64,000 bases of DNA from Phyllobacterium bourgognense (GCF_003337575.1 NZ_QPJM01000003.1:62001-126000); one strand, 5' to 3'; shown: positions 26,495 through 36,980, counted from the first letter of the stretch. Program-made: numbers and translations. The notes: a model not told the origin generated them from the sequence alone.

Positions 26495-27312
26495 AGCGCA
26501 TTCGCTAACGCTACGAACTCTTCGATTGATAGCGTTTCCGCCCGACGTGTCGGGTCGATCCCGACCTTGGCAAGCAGCGCTTCACCGCCAAGCGATTTGA
26601 TGCTTTGCCGCAGCATCTTGCGCCTCTGGCCAAACGCAGCCTGGGTTACACGACCAAGCACTGCCGCGTCGCAGGCGAGCGGGGCCACACGCGGTACCAG
26701 ATGGACGACCGAGGACGTAACCTTTGGCGGCGGTGTGAACGCCTGTGGCGGGACATCAAAAGTAATTTTCGCCTCGGTTCTCCAGCCGGCCAGCACGCCG
26801 AGACGGCCATAGGCATCCGAATCCGGACGCGCGACGATCCGCTCCGCCACTTCGCGCTGAAACATCAGCGTCAGCGACGCATAGAACGGTGGCCATGGTT
26901 CACTAAGTAGCCAACTGATCAGCAGTTGCGTGCCGACATTATAGGGGAGATTGGCGACGATCTTCACCTTGCTGCCGTTCGCTAACGCAGAGAAATCCGT
27001 ATCCAGGGCGTCGCCGGCAATGACGCGAAGCCGGCCGTGGTAATGATCGGATATTTCCTGCAATGCGGCCAGGCAGCGTTCATCACGCTCGATGGCGATA
27101 ACATTGGCGCCTTGGGCGAGGAGGGCACGCGTAAGGCCGCCAGGTCCGGGCCCCACCTCGATGACAGTCTGATCCTTGAGATCGCCTGCCTGGCGTGCAA
27201 CTTTTCCTGTCAGGTTCAGATCGAGCAGAAAATTCTGCCCGAGAGACTTCTTTGCCATCAACTCATGGCGTTGGATAACTTCGCGCAGCGGTGGAAGGCT
27301 ATCTATGCTCAT
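26491..27312 (-). CDS. rsmA: 16S rRNA (adenine1518/1519-N6)-dimethyltransferase
   Basis: KsgA-type methyltransferase dimethylating two adjacent adenines in helix 45 of 16S rRNA late in subunit assembly. The N-terminal [12 protein letters not shown]-binding GPGPGGLT (54-61) and catalytic NLPY (121-124) are intact. It overlaps pdxA by 4 bp (ATGA), so it is the last gene of the lptF-lptG-lptD-surA-pdxA-rsmA unit. Confidence 0.96.
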   Translation of the reverse strand: MSIDSLPPLREVIQRHELMAKKSLGQNFLLDLNLTGKVARQAGDLKDQTVIEVGPGPGGLTRALLAQGANVIAIERDERCLAALQEISDHYHGRLRVIAGDALDTDFSALANGSKVKIVANLPYNVGTQLLISWLLSEPWPPFYASLTLMFQREVAERIVARPDSDAYGRLGVLAGWRTEAKITFDVPPQAFTPPPKVTSSVVHLVPRVAPLACDAAVLGRVTQAAFGQRRKMLRQSIKSLGGEALLAKVGIDPTRRAETLSIEEFVALANAL

Positions 27313-28322
27313 GTGGCGAGTGTGCGGTTGGTCGCCAGTTCATCAGCAAGCCGCAGCGCTGCAATGAGGCTGTCAGGCTTGGCTCTGCCGGATCCTGCGA
27401 TATCGAAGGCTGTGCCGTGGTCCGGCGAGGTACGCACGAAGGGCAGGCCGAGCGTAACATTGACGCTGTCGTCGAAACCCAACGTCTTGGCGGGGATCAG
27501 TGCCTGGTCGTGATACATGCAGATGGCGGCGTCATAGGTGGCTCGCGCATCGGCATGGAACATTGTATCCGCCGGGAGAGGCCCACGCGCATCGATACCT
27601 TCAGCACGCAACGTTTCCACCGCCGGCCGCACGGTGACTTCGTCTTCAATCCCCATACTGCCGCCTTCGCCCGCATGCGGGTTCAACCCGGCAATGGCAA
27701 GCCGTGGGTTGGCGATGCCGAACTGACTTTTGAGTGCCAGCGCAGTGATCCGGCAGACAGTCAGGATCGTCACCGTGTCGAGGACAGCAGGAACCTTGTT
27801 CAAGGCAATGTGAATAGTTACGGGAACTGCCCGTAGCAAGGGTCCAGCCAGCATCATCACCGGCGTTACAGCGTATCCCAGATGCTCGCCGGCAAGATGC
27901 GCCAAAAACTCCGTATGACCCGGAAATTTGAAGCCGGCCTCATAGAGCGGCTTCTTGGCGATGGGGCAGGTGACTATGGCGCGTGCGCGGCCGGCAAGCG
28001 TCAATGCCACGGCTTCTTCTATCGCTTCGATAGTTCCTGCTGCATTTTCGGCCAGTGGAACGCCGGGTTGATCCGATTGCCGGTGCTTCAGCGGCACGAT
28101 CGGTAGCGCCTCGCCGAATATAGTCGCTGCGTTCTCGGGTGTTGCGATTTCCAGTGGAACATTGACGCCCAGCCTTGCGGCGCGCGCGGCAACTAACTCC
28201 GCGTCGGCAAGCAGAAAAAATGCAGGGAGCCGCATGTGCTCGCGCAATATCCATGCAGCGAGCGCGACGTCCGGCCCAATGCCCGAAGGATCACCGGAAC
28301 TGACGGCGAGAGCGGCTTTCAT
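27309..28322 (-). CDS. pdxA: 4-hydroxythreonine-4-phosphate dehydrogenase
   Basis: NAD-dependent step of deoxyxylulose-5-phosphate-dependent pyridoxal phosphate synthesis. The N-terminal GDPSGIGPD (10-18) and the FPGHTEFLA and MYHDQALIP segments with metal-binding His residues are present. 337 residues fits. It lies 15 bp after the SurA-like gene and overlaps rsmA, as in many proteobacteria. Confidence 0.95.
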   Translation of the reverse strand: MKAALAVSSGDPSGIGPDVALAAWILREHMRLPAFFLLADAELVAARAARLGVNVPLEIATPENAATIFGEALPIVPLKHRQSDQPGVPLAENAAGTIEAIEEAVALTLAGRARAIVTCPIAKKPLYEAGFKFPGHTEFLAHLAGEHLGYAVTPVMMLAGPLLRAVPVTIHIALNKVPAVLDTVTILTVCRITALALKSQFGIANPRLAIAGLNPHAGEGGSMGIEDEVTVRPAVETLRAEGIDARGPLPADTMFHADARATYDAAICMYHDQALIPAKTLGFDDSVNVTLGLPFVRTSPDHGTAFDIAGSGRAKPDSLIAALRLADELATNRTLAT

Positions 28323-28337
28323 GCCAATGCAATCCCA

Positions 28338-29291
28338 TCATTCAGTGACGATCTTCGCCTTGCTGCGCAGTTCCTCGAGATATTTCTTGTCGACGGCTTC
28401 AGCTGACGCATCCGGCTTGCCATCGCCCGCGGCTGCTGTTGCTTCCTGGGAAAAGACGAGGCGGGCCACGCGATCGTCGGAGACTTGACGGGTGGCGCAA
28501 ACCCCGAGAAATTCGACGCCCTTATCGGTATCCAAAGTCGTCGTCGCATGACCGACCGGTGTCGCTATGACCAGCTTCGACCATTCCGGCGGCAGTTCCT
28601 GCTCTACGAATTTGCCAAGATCGCGCACTGTGACATCCAGTGTGCCCTTGGCGATATCGCGCGTTGCCTGGCAGCCGCTGAAACGGCCACGCATGGCGTT
28701 GGCTTCACCCCGACGCTTGGCGAGAATGCCGCGATTATTGGCTGGGACGACGAATATCACCTGCTGCAGTTGATATTCAGTAGAGACGGGCTTCTTTCCG
28801 CCATCCTTGAGCATGCGTTGCACGGCGTCCTGCTCGGACACCCTGGTTCCACCCTGTGTGCGGTTCCGGGTAGCGAGCGCGCGGCCCCAACTCATCTGCA
28901 TACGGATGTATTCTTTGAAGTGCTGCGGTGTCACGCCGGACTTGTCCAGCACGCCGTTAAGCTGATTGAGTGTCATCTTGTTATTGGTGGCAAAGCGCGC
29001 ATAGGCGTCGTTCACTTCACTATCCGAAACAAGCAAATTGAGACGTTTCAGTTCCTGGCGTTTGAGCGCCTCGTCGGTCAACTCATCCCGCGCCTGCTGG
29101 GTAAGGTTTCCCTTTTTATGCTGAAGTTTCAAAAAGGCAGCACGCTTTGAAATATCGTAGTCGGTGATGGCGGCTCCGTTGACGACAATCTTGATCTCGC
29201 TTGCTGCAGCAGGCAATGTCACGCCGACCGTCAGAATAGAGCTCAATGCAGTGATCATCGCCGCTGCAAGAATATGCTTCCTCACCATCAT
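28338..29291 (-). CDS. surA: SurA-like periplasmic chaperone/peptidyl-prolyl isomerase
   Basis: Signal peptide (about 1-31, ending PAAASE), then an N-terminal SurA chaperone domain with VVNGAAITDYDI, followed by a region where the parvulin domain is expected but weakly conserved. 317 residues is shorter than the two-parvulin E. coli SurA (428). SurA helps fold outer membrane beta-barrels such as LptD, the gene just upstream. ATG at 29291 or 29288 (ATGATG). Confidence 0.85.
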   Translation of the reverse strand: MMVRKHILAAAMITALSSILTVGVTLPAAASEIKIVVNGAAITDYDISKRAAFLKLQHKKGNLTQQARDELTDEALKRQELKRLNLLVSDSEVNDAYARFATNNKMTLNQLNGVLDKSGVTPQHFKEYIRMQMSWGRALATRNRTQGGTRVSEQDAVQRMLKDGGKKPVSTEYQLQQVIFVVPANNRGILAKRRGEANAMRGRFSGCQATRDIAKGTLDVTVRDLGKFVEQELPPEWSKLVIATPVGHATTTLDTDKGVEFLGVCATRQVSDDRVARLVFSQEATAAAGDGKPDASAEAVDKKYLEELRSKAKIVTE

Positions 29292-29398
29292 TTCTCAACT
29301 TGTCCGATCATGGACCATTTTCGCGAAATGGACCCTGGTTTTTGTTCTTGTGATTTTCATTTCCTCTTTATTGTCGCTTTACTAAGGCAAAAGCATGA

Positions 29399-29418
29399 CT
29401 GGCCGCAAGTGCGGCCAG
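29399..29418 (-). terminator. Strong hairpin after lptD, possible attenuator
   Basis: CTGGCCGCA-AG-TGCGGCCAG is a near-perfect inverted repeat 15 bp after the lptD stop on the minus strand. The following bases (TCATGCTTTTG) are only weakly U-rich, so partial termination or 3'-end protection is likelier than full stop. surA starts about 110 bp further. Confidence 0.45.
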
Positions 29419-29432
29419 CTTAGACAATAAGA

Positions 29433-31805
29433 TTAGATGCCGCCGATATCGACTGGCTTGCCGATTCCCCACAAGGTCCGGAAGGAAATATTGAAGCCGA
29501 ACGTTGAGGTCTTCTCCCCCTCGACGTTGTTTACGGTGACCGGTTGCTCCTGGGTGTAGTACATGCTGTACGTGAAACACTCGTCATCATAGGCTAGCGC
29601 AGCAGTACGCTTTACGAGCGTACTCGACACAAGATCATAAGTTCCGGAGCCAAGGAGCCGCCAATTTGGCGTCAACTTGGCCTGTCCACCGACAGTGACT
29701 TCCTGTCGGTCGTCGGGAAAGCCATAGGTTTCCTGCGCGGCGATGAAAGCATATTTCACATAAACAGAGCCATACTTACCAGCTGTCGTGGTTGCGACTG
29801 TTGCACGCTTGACTTCAAAATCATCCTTATCGAATCTTCCGCCAGTCGTGATATTGAACGCGCCTTTGTTTGCGCCGATCATCGCGACATAGTCGGATCG
29901 GGCCGATTCCAGTCCGGATTCGGCACCGGCATTGACGAAATCTGGCGATGCAAAGGAATTGAGCCCACCTAGCTGGAATGATTGGCCTGCTATACCATTC
30001 AAGCCCCAGCCATTATTGAAGGTACCGGAATAGCGGAGACCGAGATTGGCGCGGGTGCCGCCCTCAACGCGGTCATATCCCGAGAATTTGTCGCGTTCGA
30101 ACAGGTTTGATGCATCGAAGACAAAACTCTGTGCGTCTTCATTCGGCAAGTCACCCGCATAGGATTCGTTGTTGCGAACAAAAAGTTGGGCCGTCGGCTC
30201 GAGCACGTGCGACGAGTTGGCGGCTGTAAACAGGATCGGCCATTTCGTTTCAAGGCCGGCGGTAGCCATGCCGCGGAAGACGTCGGAACGCACCTCACCG
30301 ATACTGTTGTCGGCATTGACAAACGTGCCATCTGCATAAACACCATCGCCCCGTAGGGCGAGAAGTGGGGTAATGACCAGTCCGCTTGGGGTGATAAACG
30401 AGCGTTTCCATTCGGCTTCCCCGGTAATACGGCCGTCGTCACCTTCTATGCCGGCTATGTACCCGGTCCGGTCTTCACCACTGAAATTGCCGTCAAATTT
30501 GTCACGATGCAGGGCCTGCAAATTCAGATCGAAATTGAGTTCGCCACCCGCAACGGACTGCGTTGGTGTGTAGGCATAGTCGAGGCTGGGCAGCACCCAG
30601 GGCTGCTTTTCCTCGGAAGATCTCGAATCGGAGTCTTCAAAACCCTCTTGAACATGGAATCGGTAGAGACTGAGATCGAAATAATTGCGGTCGTGCAGGC
30701 CACGCAGATAGACCTGGTCGGTAATGTTATAGTTGTCATAGTCTGCGATGCCATAGCGATAGGCAAAAGCCTTGTCCGACTGTGCCAGGACGCTCCAGCC
30801 ATACGTCCAGCGCGGGTTTATGTTGAACGCACCCGTCGATCCGATCATTCCCCGTGTAGTAGCATTTGCGTCGACCTCGTCGCCGTCAATGCTGTCAAAC
30901 GCACCAGGATCCTGCTGGTCGATGCCAGCAAGCTTGATCGTATATTGACCATTGGCCAGCCGGTGACGCCACTCGGCCTCGCCCAGGAAGCCCTGCTGCG
31001 TATAGTAAGTTCCCTGCAACGTCAGGTCGTAGTTGGGAGCCAGTGCCCAGAAATAGGGCACTGTGACGCCGGAACCGAGTTCCGTTTCGTGGCGGTAGCT
31101 CGGAATCAGAAAGCCGCTCTTGCGCTTGACTGTGGGGTCGGCAATTTCGAACGCCGGCAGGAATGCCAGCGGCATGCCAAACATCTCGAAGCGGCCACGC
31201 TCAAAGCGAATGGTTTTTTTCTTGCCATTCCAGACAATTTTCTGGGCGCGAACTTGCCACAGCGGTGCCCGATCAGGCTTGGCCCGGCAGGGCTCGCACG
31301 CCGTGTAGATGCCATTGTTGAATGTCGTCAGCTCGCCGCCGATGCGCTCCGCGCTCTCGGCTGCAAAGCGGGTATTGTCGGCTGCTTCAACGCGCAATGC
31401 GTTGACGAAGCCTTCCTTGAAATCATCGGTAACATCGAGATTCTCCGCATAGATGCGGTTGCCGTCTTTCTCGACGATCTCGACCTTGCCTTCCGCTTTG
31501 AGGCGGCCGGTGTTCTGGTCATAGGTGACCTTGCGCGCCACGAGACGGTTTCCGTCATAATCGATCTGCACGCCGCCGACCGCGGAAATGGTCTTGGCAT
31601 TGATGTCATAGACAAGCTCGTCAGATTCCAGCAGCAATTGTGCGTTTGGATCCGTTCTGACATTTCCAACAAGTGCGTCACCCGTCTGGGCGTAGGCTGG
31701 GAGCGAAATCCCGCCCGCAAGGCATAGCAAGGCCGTGCTGCACGCAAGGTGTGCAAGCCACGCCGGCAACACCGAGCGCGTTACATTCAATCCCACTCTA
31801 ACCAT
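29433..31805 (-). CDS. lptD: LPS-assembly protein LptD
   Basis: Outer membrane beta-barrel that inserts LPS into the outer leaflet. A signal peptide ends near AYAQTG; the N-terminal OstA/LptA-like jellyroll covers about residues 50-200, then the large C-terminal barrel ending in aromatic strands. Cys residues near 188 (ACEPCR context) and near the C-terminus (DDECF) are placed to form the structural disulfides. Start: ATG 31805 overlaps lptG by 8 bp but abuts GGAGG; GTG 31796 has that box 9 bases upstream and may be the true start. Confidence 0.93.
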   Translation of the reverse strand: MVRVGLNVTRSVLPAWLAHLACSTALLCLAGGISLPAYAQTGDALVGNVRTDPNAQLLLESDELVYDINAKTISAVGGVQIDYDGNRLVARKVTYDQNTGRLKAEGKVEIVEKDGNRIYAENLDVTDDFKEGFVNALRVEAADNTRFAAESAERIGGELTTFNNGIYTACEPCRAKPDRAPLWQVRAQKIVWNGKKKTIRFERGRFEMFGMPLAFLPAFEIADPTVKRKSGFLIPSYRHETELGSGVTVPYFWALAPNYDLTLQGTYYTQQGFLGEAEWRHRLANGQYTIKLAGIDQQDPGAFDSIDGDEVDANATTRGMIGSTGAFNINPRWTYGWSVLAQSDKAFAYRYGIADYDNYNITDQVYLRGLHDRNYFDLSLYRFHVQEGFEDSDSRSSEEKQPWVLPSLDYAYTPTQSVAGGELNFDLNLQALHRDKFDGNFSGEDRTGYIAGIEGDDGRITGEAEWKRSFITPSGLVITPLLALRGDGVYADGTFVNADNSIGEVRSDVFRGMATAGLETKWPILFTAANSSHVLEPTAQLFVRNNESYAGDLPNEDAQSFVFDASNLFERDKFSGYDRVEGGTRANLGLRYSGTFNNGWGLNGIAGQSFQLGGLNSFASPDFVNAGAESGLESARSDYVAMIGANKGAFNITTGGRFDKDDFEVKRATVATTTAGKYGSVYVKYAFIAAQETYGFPDDRQEVTVGGQAKLTPNWRLLGSGTYDLVSSTLVKRTAALAYDDECFTYSMYYTQEQPVTVNNVEGEKTSTFGFNISFRTLWGIGKPVDIGGI

Positions 31806-32886
31806 CCTCCTTGTGCAACAGAAAGGAGACCCCAAAAAATGTTGCAATCAACACGGGTGTCCATGCGGCAACGAAAGGCGGAACGAATCCCGCATTACCA
31901 AATGCCTTGACCACAACAGTGACGACATAAAGCACGAAGCCTGCGAGGACGCCACCCAGAATCATCGTCCCCGATTGTCCGAACCGAACAAATTTCAACG
32001 AAACGGTTGCAGCAATTAAAGTCATCGCCATCAACAGAGCCGGCAAAGCCAATAAAGACTGGAAATGCATATCAAAAGCGTTGGCTGGATAGCCAAAAGA
32101 GCGAGCTGCGGCAATTTTGTTACGCAGCTCAAAAAAAGGTATGGTCTCGGGCCGCGCGAGGCTTTCTTCAACGAATTCAGGGCGCAGATGGGTCGGAATG
32201 CGCACGGTTTCCAAGGAAACGGGCGTCTCCCCCAACACAAATTTCGTCACCTGATTCAGTTGCCAAAAACCGTCATCCAGATCAGCGCTCTTGGCATCCA
32301 GCCGCTCGGTAACGTCCTGATTCTTGTCAAGTCGAATGAAGACGGCGTCGACCAGACGCAATCCACGGTTGACGATCGACTTGGAGCCGATGATCGTTTC
32401 GCCCTCTTCGGTTTTTTGCCGCAACCAGGGGACGCGATCTGCCGATACATCATTGGTTTTTCCGGCGCGCCAGTTTGCAGTTATCTGTTCGCTTCGCTCA
32501 AAACCATACGCAGCAAGCGGATTGATGACCAGCACAGCCGCCAGACCGAAAAGAAACGCCCCCGTACAGGCCGGCAGAAGAAACTGCCACGCCGAAACGC
32601 CGACAGAACGCGCGACGACCAGTTCATATTTGCGATTGAGCGAAATAAGCGTCGCCATCGCGGCAAACAGCGCGATGAAGGGAAATACCTGCTGCATGAT
32701 GTAGGGAATGCGCATCACCGACAGCCCAAAGGCCCGAATCGCAGAATAATCGGGCAACGCAGACAGTTTTCCCGATAATTCGGTGAAGTCGAGGATCAGT
32801 GCCAACGCAAAACTGCCCATCAGGAAATAGCAGGTGATCGTCACATAGCGGAGGAAGAAGTAGCGCCCGAGCGTCCAGCCGATCAT
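31798..32886 (-). CDS. lptG: LPS export ABC transporter permease LptG
   Basis: YjgP/YjgQ family permease of the LptB2FG complex that extracts LPS from the inner membrane. 362 residues, with three hydrophobic helices at each end flanking a periplasmic beta-jellyroll. Starts on the lptF stop (TAATG) and overlaps lptD, so the three are coupled. lptB is not in this window. Confidence 0.94.
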   Translation of the reverse strand: MIGWTLGRYFFLRYVTITCYFLMGSFALALILDFTELSGKLSALPDYSAIRAFGLSVMRIPYIMQQVFPFIALFAAMATLISLNRKYELVVARSVGVSAWQFLLPACTGAFLFGLAAVLVINPLAAYGFERSEQITANWRAGKTNDVSADRVPWLRQKTEEGETIIGSKSIVNRGLRLVDAVFIRLDKNQDVTERLDAKSADLDDGFWQLNQVTKFVLGETPVSLETVRIPTHLRPEFVEESLARPETIPFFELRNKIAAARSFGYPANAFDMHFQSLLALPALLMAMTLIAATVSLKFVRFGQSGTMILGGVLAGFVLYVVTVVVKAFGNAGFVPPFVAAWTPVLIATFFGVSFLLHKEDG

Positions 32887-34088
32887 TACCGGTGTCCTCC
32901 GCGCTTGCGGCCGAATAATCTTGCGCCGGCGCTCGCAAATGCCACCTGCCTGGTTTCAAAAGTACGTTTGAACCAGTTACTCCACGTTGTCGGGATACCA
33001 ATCTGGCGATTGGTAGCAAGCGCATAGATCGCGGAAAGCGCTGCGAGAATTGGAATTGCGAACAGCATTGGCAGCATCGACGCATTCTTGTCCGTGCTCT
33101 GCCCGGTCGAATATCCCAGCCAGAATACAATGAGACTGATCGTTATCGCCGTAAATGAAGCGGATATGCGCGCTTCGCGATGCGAGCGCGAGTCAGCAGC
33201 TGCGGCGAGGGAGATCAACGCAAACACGATCGGATACATCCAGTCCGTCAAGCGCTTGTAAAGCTCGGAAGTGTAGCGAAGTGGACGCTGTTGGTACTGT
33301 TTGTCGTTCGGATCCGGATTCATGAGATAATCGAGAGGACGATCCTTCGGAAAAATCGTGGCCTCCTTGTCGTCCGACGATAGAAATGCCGCAAGATCGA
33401 GAGCATAGGTATTGAACTTGATGATGGACACATTGCCGGTTTGCACATCGCGTCGATGAACCTCGCCATCCTTCATGATCAGCAGGCCTTGATCGGCGGT
33501 TTGGACGACAAGGCCTTCCTTGGCGTAATAAATAAGATCCGTCGTCTTGTCGCGCGAATCTGAAACGAACAGGCCCTGGATCGTGCCATTGGAATCGCGG
33601 TTCTCGATCTGGAGGTAAAGGTCCGTATCGATTTCCCGGAATGAGCCTTGTTGAACCACGAGATTGATAACATCGCCACGCGCCTCGGCCACCATCTGAC
33701 GCATGTTCATCTGCGAATACGGCACGACAAAGTTGGAAATAAGGAAGGATGCAGCTGCGATGACGATCGCAAAAAGCATGACAGGACGGATGACGGCGGA
33801 GCGTGGCGCGCCAGCCGCATTGATGACCACCAGTTCTGAATCCTGGTTCATCGTCGAAAGTGTTTGCGTCACGGCAATCACCAGAGCAAACGGCATCACC
33901 ACGGGAAATGCGGATGGAAGCAGGTTGGAGCTGAATTTCAGGATATAGTAGAAGCTCTGTCCGCTGGTCGTCAGAAAATTGATGCGGCCGAGCACCTGGA
34001 CGATCCATGTGATTCCGACCGCTGAAAGCAGAACGGCAAAAAACATGACGACGATCCGTCGCAAGATGTATATCTCAATCAGGCGCAT
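32886..34088 (-). CDS. lptF: LPS export ABC transporter permease LptF
   Basis: Partner permease of LptG, about 400 residues with the same helices-jellyroll-helices plan and the YILRR start typical of the family. The start at 34088 (MRLIEIYILRR) matches where homologues begin; an in-frame TTG at 34175 would add 29 polar residues. First gene of the envelope operon running to rsmA; its promoter must lie in the 34.1-34.37 kb gap shared with pepA. Confidence 0.93.
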   Translation of the reverse strand: MRLIEIYILRRIVVMFFAVLLSAVGITWIVQVLGRINFLTTSGQSFYYILKFSSNLLPSAFPVVMPFALVIAVTQTLSTMNQDSELVVINAAGAPRSAVIRPVMLFAIVIAAASFLISNFVVPYSQMNMRQMVAEARGDVINLVVQQGSFREIDTDLYLQIENRDSNGTIQGLFVSDSRDKTTDLIYYAKEGLVVQTADQGLLIMKDGEVHRRDVQTGNVSIIKFNTYALDLAAFLSSDDKEATIFPKDRPLDYLMNPDPNDKQYQQRPLRYTSELYKRLTDWMYPIVFALISLAAAADSRSHREARISASFTAITISLIVFWLGYSTGQSTDKNASMLPMLFAIPILAALSAIYALATNRQIGIPTTWSNWFKRTFETRQVAFASAGARLFGRKRGGHR

Positions 34089-34201
34089 GTCATGTTTCGC
34101 AAAAAGAGTTCCGCCACCTTGTTCGATCAGCCGTTCATTAAAGCCCGACTGTTCAATCCATGCCATGGGAGCCAAGGCATTATTTTGAGCTTTATGGGAC
34201 G

Positions 34202-34239
34202 AACCCGTTATATGTTCAACAAACCCGACATATGTTCAA
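34202..34239. promoter_or_regulatory. Tandem 18-bp direct repeats between lptF and pepA
   Basis: AACCCGttaTATGTTCAA (34202-34219) and AACCCGacaTATGTTCAA (34222-34239) are identical except for two central bases and repeat with a 20-bp period, about two helical turns. ACATATGT in the second copy is itself palindromic. Position between divergent genes suggests a binding site for a regulator acting on lptF, pepA or both. Confidence 0.5.
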
Positions 34240-34374
34240 TCTAGTCAGGCTTGGCTAAAAATAGGCGAAGAAAGCTAGTTAACAAGGTCTTAGTCAATCC
34301 CTTCACGATCACCTCCTTCATTCATCAAGATCGATGATCATGAAAGTCACATTTTTGTTCAAACCGGAGATATC

Positions 34375-35871
34375 ATGTCCAAACGCCCATCCATCAGTTT
34401 CGCAAAATATGCAGTCGTAGACAGCGGCACTGCGATCTTGCTTGTTCCCGCTGAAGGCAAAGCAGCTGCAGAAGCCGAATCTGTTGTCGGACAGGCATTG
34501 CTGTCGCGTATCATCGACGTCTCGGATTTCAAGGGAAAACTTGCAACGAGCCTCTCGACCCTTGCTCCAAATGGCACTGAACTGGAACGGCTGGTGCTTG
34601 TGGGTAGCGGCGATCCGGCCAAACTCAAGGGCGACGATTGGCTGAAAATCGGTGGCGCGGCATTTTCAAAAATCGGAAAATCAAAAAATGTCTCGGTGGT
34701 CCTTGCTTTGCCCGGCACGGAGATTTCAGCCGAAAACGCTGCCGATTTCGCCCTGGGCATACTTCTTCGCTCCTACACCTTCGATAAGTACAAGACAAAA
34801 AAGGGCAAAGACGAGAGCGAGAAGGAAGATAAATTCGTCGCCAGCGTCACCATTCAGGTAGCGGATCCTCACGCTGCCAAAAAGGCATTTGCGAATGCCG
34901 AAGCGGTGGCAGACGGCGTTATTCTTGCACGCAATCTGGTCAACGAACCTGCTAACGTTCTTGGTCCAGTCGAATTCGCGGAACGTGTCGAAGATTTGAA
35001 GAAGCTCGACGTCAAGGTAGAGATTTTGACGGAGAAGGACATGAAGAAGCTCGGCATGGGCTCGCTTCTCGGTGTCGCCCAAGGATCCACCCGTCCGGCT
35101 CGTATCGCGATCATGGAATGGCACGGCGGTAAGAGCAAAGACAAGCCGATCGCTTTCGTCGGCAAGGGTGTAACCTTTGACTCTGGCGGTCTTTCCATCA
35201 AGCCCGCTGGCGGCATGGAGGAAATGAAGGGCGACATGGGCGGTGCGGCCGCGGTAACCGGCCTCATGCATGCACTTGCCTCGCGCAAGGCCAAGGTCAA
35301 TGTCGTCGGTGTCATCGGGATTGTTGAAAACATGATCAATGGTGATGCACAGCGCCCTGGCGATATCGTCACGTCCATGTCGGGCCAGACGATCGAAGTG
35401 CTCAACACCGATGCGGAAGGGCGCCTCGTCCTCGCCGATGCGCTTTACTATTGCAATGATCGCTTCCAGCCCAAATTCATGGTCAATCTCGCTACCCTGA
35501 CAGGCGCAATCATGGTGGCTCTCGGCGTTTATCAGGCGGGGCTATTTTCCAATGATGACGCACTCGCCGCACAGCTCTTCGATGCCGGCCAGGCAACCGG
35601 TGAGAGGCTCTGGCGCATGCCGCTCGGCACCGAGTACGACAAACTCATCGACACCAAGAATGCCGATATGAAGAACATTGGCGGGCGTCACGGTGGGGCA
35701 ATCATTGCCGCACAATTCCTGAAGCGCTTCGTCGGTGAAACGCCTTGGGCCCACCTCGACATTGCCGGCACTGCAATAGGCGCACCGACCAATGAATATA
35801 GCCAGTCCTGGGCCTCAGGCTACGGCGTTCGCCTTCTCGACAGGTTGGTTCGTGACAATTTCGAAGGGTAG
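34375..35871 (+). CDS. pepA: Leucyl aminopeptidase (M17)
   Basis: Cytosolic hexameric zinc/manganese aminopeptidase. The metal-binding and catalytic residues K264, D269, D287, D346 and E348 are all present, the last two within NTDAEGRL (344-351). 498 residues is normal. A terminator follows directly. In E. coli, PepA also binds DNA; nothing here tests that. Confidence 0.95.
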   Translation: MSKRPSISFAKYAVVDSGTAILLVPAEGKAAAEAESVVGQALLSRIIDVSDFKGKLATSLSTLAPNGTELERLVLVGSGDPAKLKGDDWLKIGGAAFSKIGKSKNVSVVLALPGTEISAENAADFALGILLRSYTFDKYKTKKGKDESEKEDKFVASVTIQVADPHAAKKAFANAEAVADGVILARNLVNEPANVLGPVEFAERVEDLKKLDVKVEILTEKDMKKLGMGSLLGVAQGSTRPARIAIMEWHGGKSKDKPIAFVGKGVTFDSGGLSIKPAGGMEEMKGDMGGAAAVTGLMHALASRKAKVNVVGVIGIVENMINGDAQRPGDIVTSMSGQTIEVLNTDAEGRLVLADALYYCNDRFQPKFMVNLATLTGAIMVALGVYQAGLFSNDDALAAQLFDAGQATGERLWRMPLGTEYDKLIDTKNADMKNIGGRHGGAIIAAQFLKRFVGETPWAHLDIAGTAIGAPTNEYSQSWASGYGVRLLDRLVRDNFEG

Positions 35872-35876
35872 AACTT

Positions 35877-35910
35877 AAAAAGGACTGGCTTGACGTGAGC
35901 CAGTCCTTTC
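35877..35910 (+). terminator. Intrinsic terminator after pepA
   Basis: AAAGGACTGGCT (about 35879-35890) pairs with AGCCAGTCCTTT (35898-35909) around a 7-base loop. It starts 6 bp after the pepA stop. holC must then have its own start signal or rely on readthrough. Confidence 0.75.
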
Positions 35911-35926
35911 ACACAAGACTGCATTC

Positions 35927-36376
35927 ATGACCGAAATCCTCTTCTACCATCTGACTGAATCGACGCTGGAGAGCGCATTGCCGGGTTTGGTCGAGCGTTC
36001 GCTTGATCGCAAATGGAAAGTCGTCATCCAGACAGGTTCCGAAGAGCGGCGAGACAGTCTCGACAATCATCTATGGACCTGGTCCGACGCCTCGTTTCTC
36101 GCCCATGCCACGGACCAGGAGCCTCATCCGGAGGAGCAGCCCATCATTCTGACGACGGGCCACGGCAACCCCAACAGCGCGACTGTGCGCTTTCTGGTCG
36201 ATGGCGCCGAGCCGCAGAATGTCGAAGCCTATGAGCGGCTGGTTCTGATGTTTGATGGCCACGACCAGCAACAGCTGGAACAGGCGCGGGCGCAATGGAA
36301 ACTGTTGAAAGAACAGGGTCACAAATTGACCTACTGGCAGCAGAACGCCGAAGGGCGTTGGGAAAAGAAGGCTTGA
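35927..36376 (+). CDS. holC: DNA polymerase III chi subunit
   Basis: 149 residues, matching HolC: an N-terminal FYHLTES and the LDNHLWTW segment are typical. Chi links the clamp loader to single-stranded DNA-binding protein at the fork. It lies 17 bp after the pepA terminator, the conserved pepA-holC order. Confidence 0.92.
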   Translation: MTEILFYHLTESTLESALPGLVERSLDRKWKVVIQTGSEERRDSLDNHLWTWSDASFLAHATDQEPHPEEQPIILTTGHGNPNSATVRFLVDGAEPQNVEAYERLVLMFDGHDQQQLEQARAQWKLLKEQGHKLTYWQQNAEGRWEKKA

Positions 36377-36386
36377 GAAACTGTTG

Positions 36387-36980
36387 ATGCGTCCGCTTTT
36401 GCTACTCCTCTTGATCGCTGGAATTGGGCTGGGGATTGGATATCCTTGGGTGGTCGGCAATTTCTCGGGAGAAGAAATCGGCTCGTGGCGCGTCTATGAT
36501 CGTCCCGGCCCCTACAAACCCGTCACCGTCACCTTGACTGCTGCCGACGCTCCGGTGCGCGCCTTCGTCGATATGCAGCCTTTGCGAAATTTCGTCCCCT
36601 CCATAGGGCGCTCGGCGCTGACAGCCGTCGTCACGCGGCAAGGCAAGGACGTTCTTGTCAGGACCTTGAACTACGAGAACAGCAAAGCGGCCAACAAGGG
36701 CTCACCGCAGGGCCCGCAGGTCTACCGCGACAGCATCGGCGATATCGATCCAGTCGAAGATGGCGACTATGTCTTCACCATCGGACCTGGCGATTTTGAC
36801 GGCCTGGAGGTGGCGGAGGTTGATCTTGTCTTGCGCAAGGGCGCGGCCGCTGTCGACTGGCGAGCGATGCCGGCTGGCATCGCGCTGATTGTGATCAGCC
36901 TTTTTGGGCTCGTTCGCCTGAGACGCAGTCGCAAGGCAGCAGCTAGCAATGTGCCACCTCCGCCCAAGTGGGGCAGATGA
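36387..36980 (+). CDS. Membrane-anchored protein of unknown function
   Basis: 197 residues with an N-terminal hydrophobic helix (2-24), a roughly 130-residue beta-rich periplasmic domain and a C-terminal helix (about 162-180) ending in RLRRSRK. No enzyme motif seen. ATG 36387 is preferred to TTG 36384. It follows holC by 10 bp and overlaps the GNAT gene (ATGA), so the three are probably cotranscribed. Confidence 0.65.
   Translation: MRPLLLLLLIAGIGLGIGYPWVVGNFSGEEIGSWRVYDRPGPYKPVTVTLTAADAPVRAFVDMQPLRNFVPSIGRSALTAVVTRQGKDVLVRTLNYENSKAANKGSPQGPQVYRDSIGDIDPVEDGDYVFTIGPGDFDGLEVAEVDLVLRKGAAAVDWRAMPAGIALIVISLFGLVRLRRSRKAAASNVPPPPKWGR

Noticed and set aside
30507-31727. Long plus-strand open frame of about 406 codons opposite lptD
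   Set aside because: It lies wholly within lptD, lacks any recognisable family or start signal, and is the kind of antisense frame high-GC genes leave.
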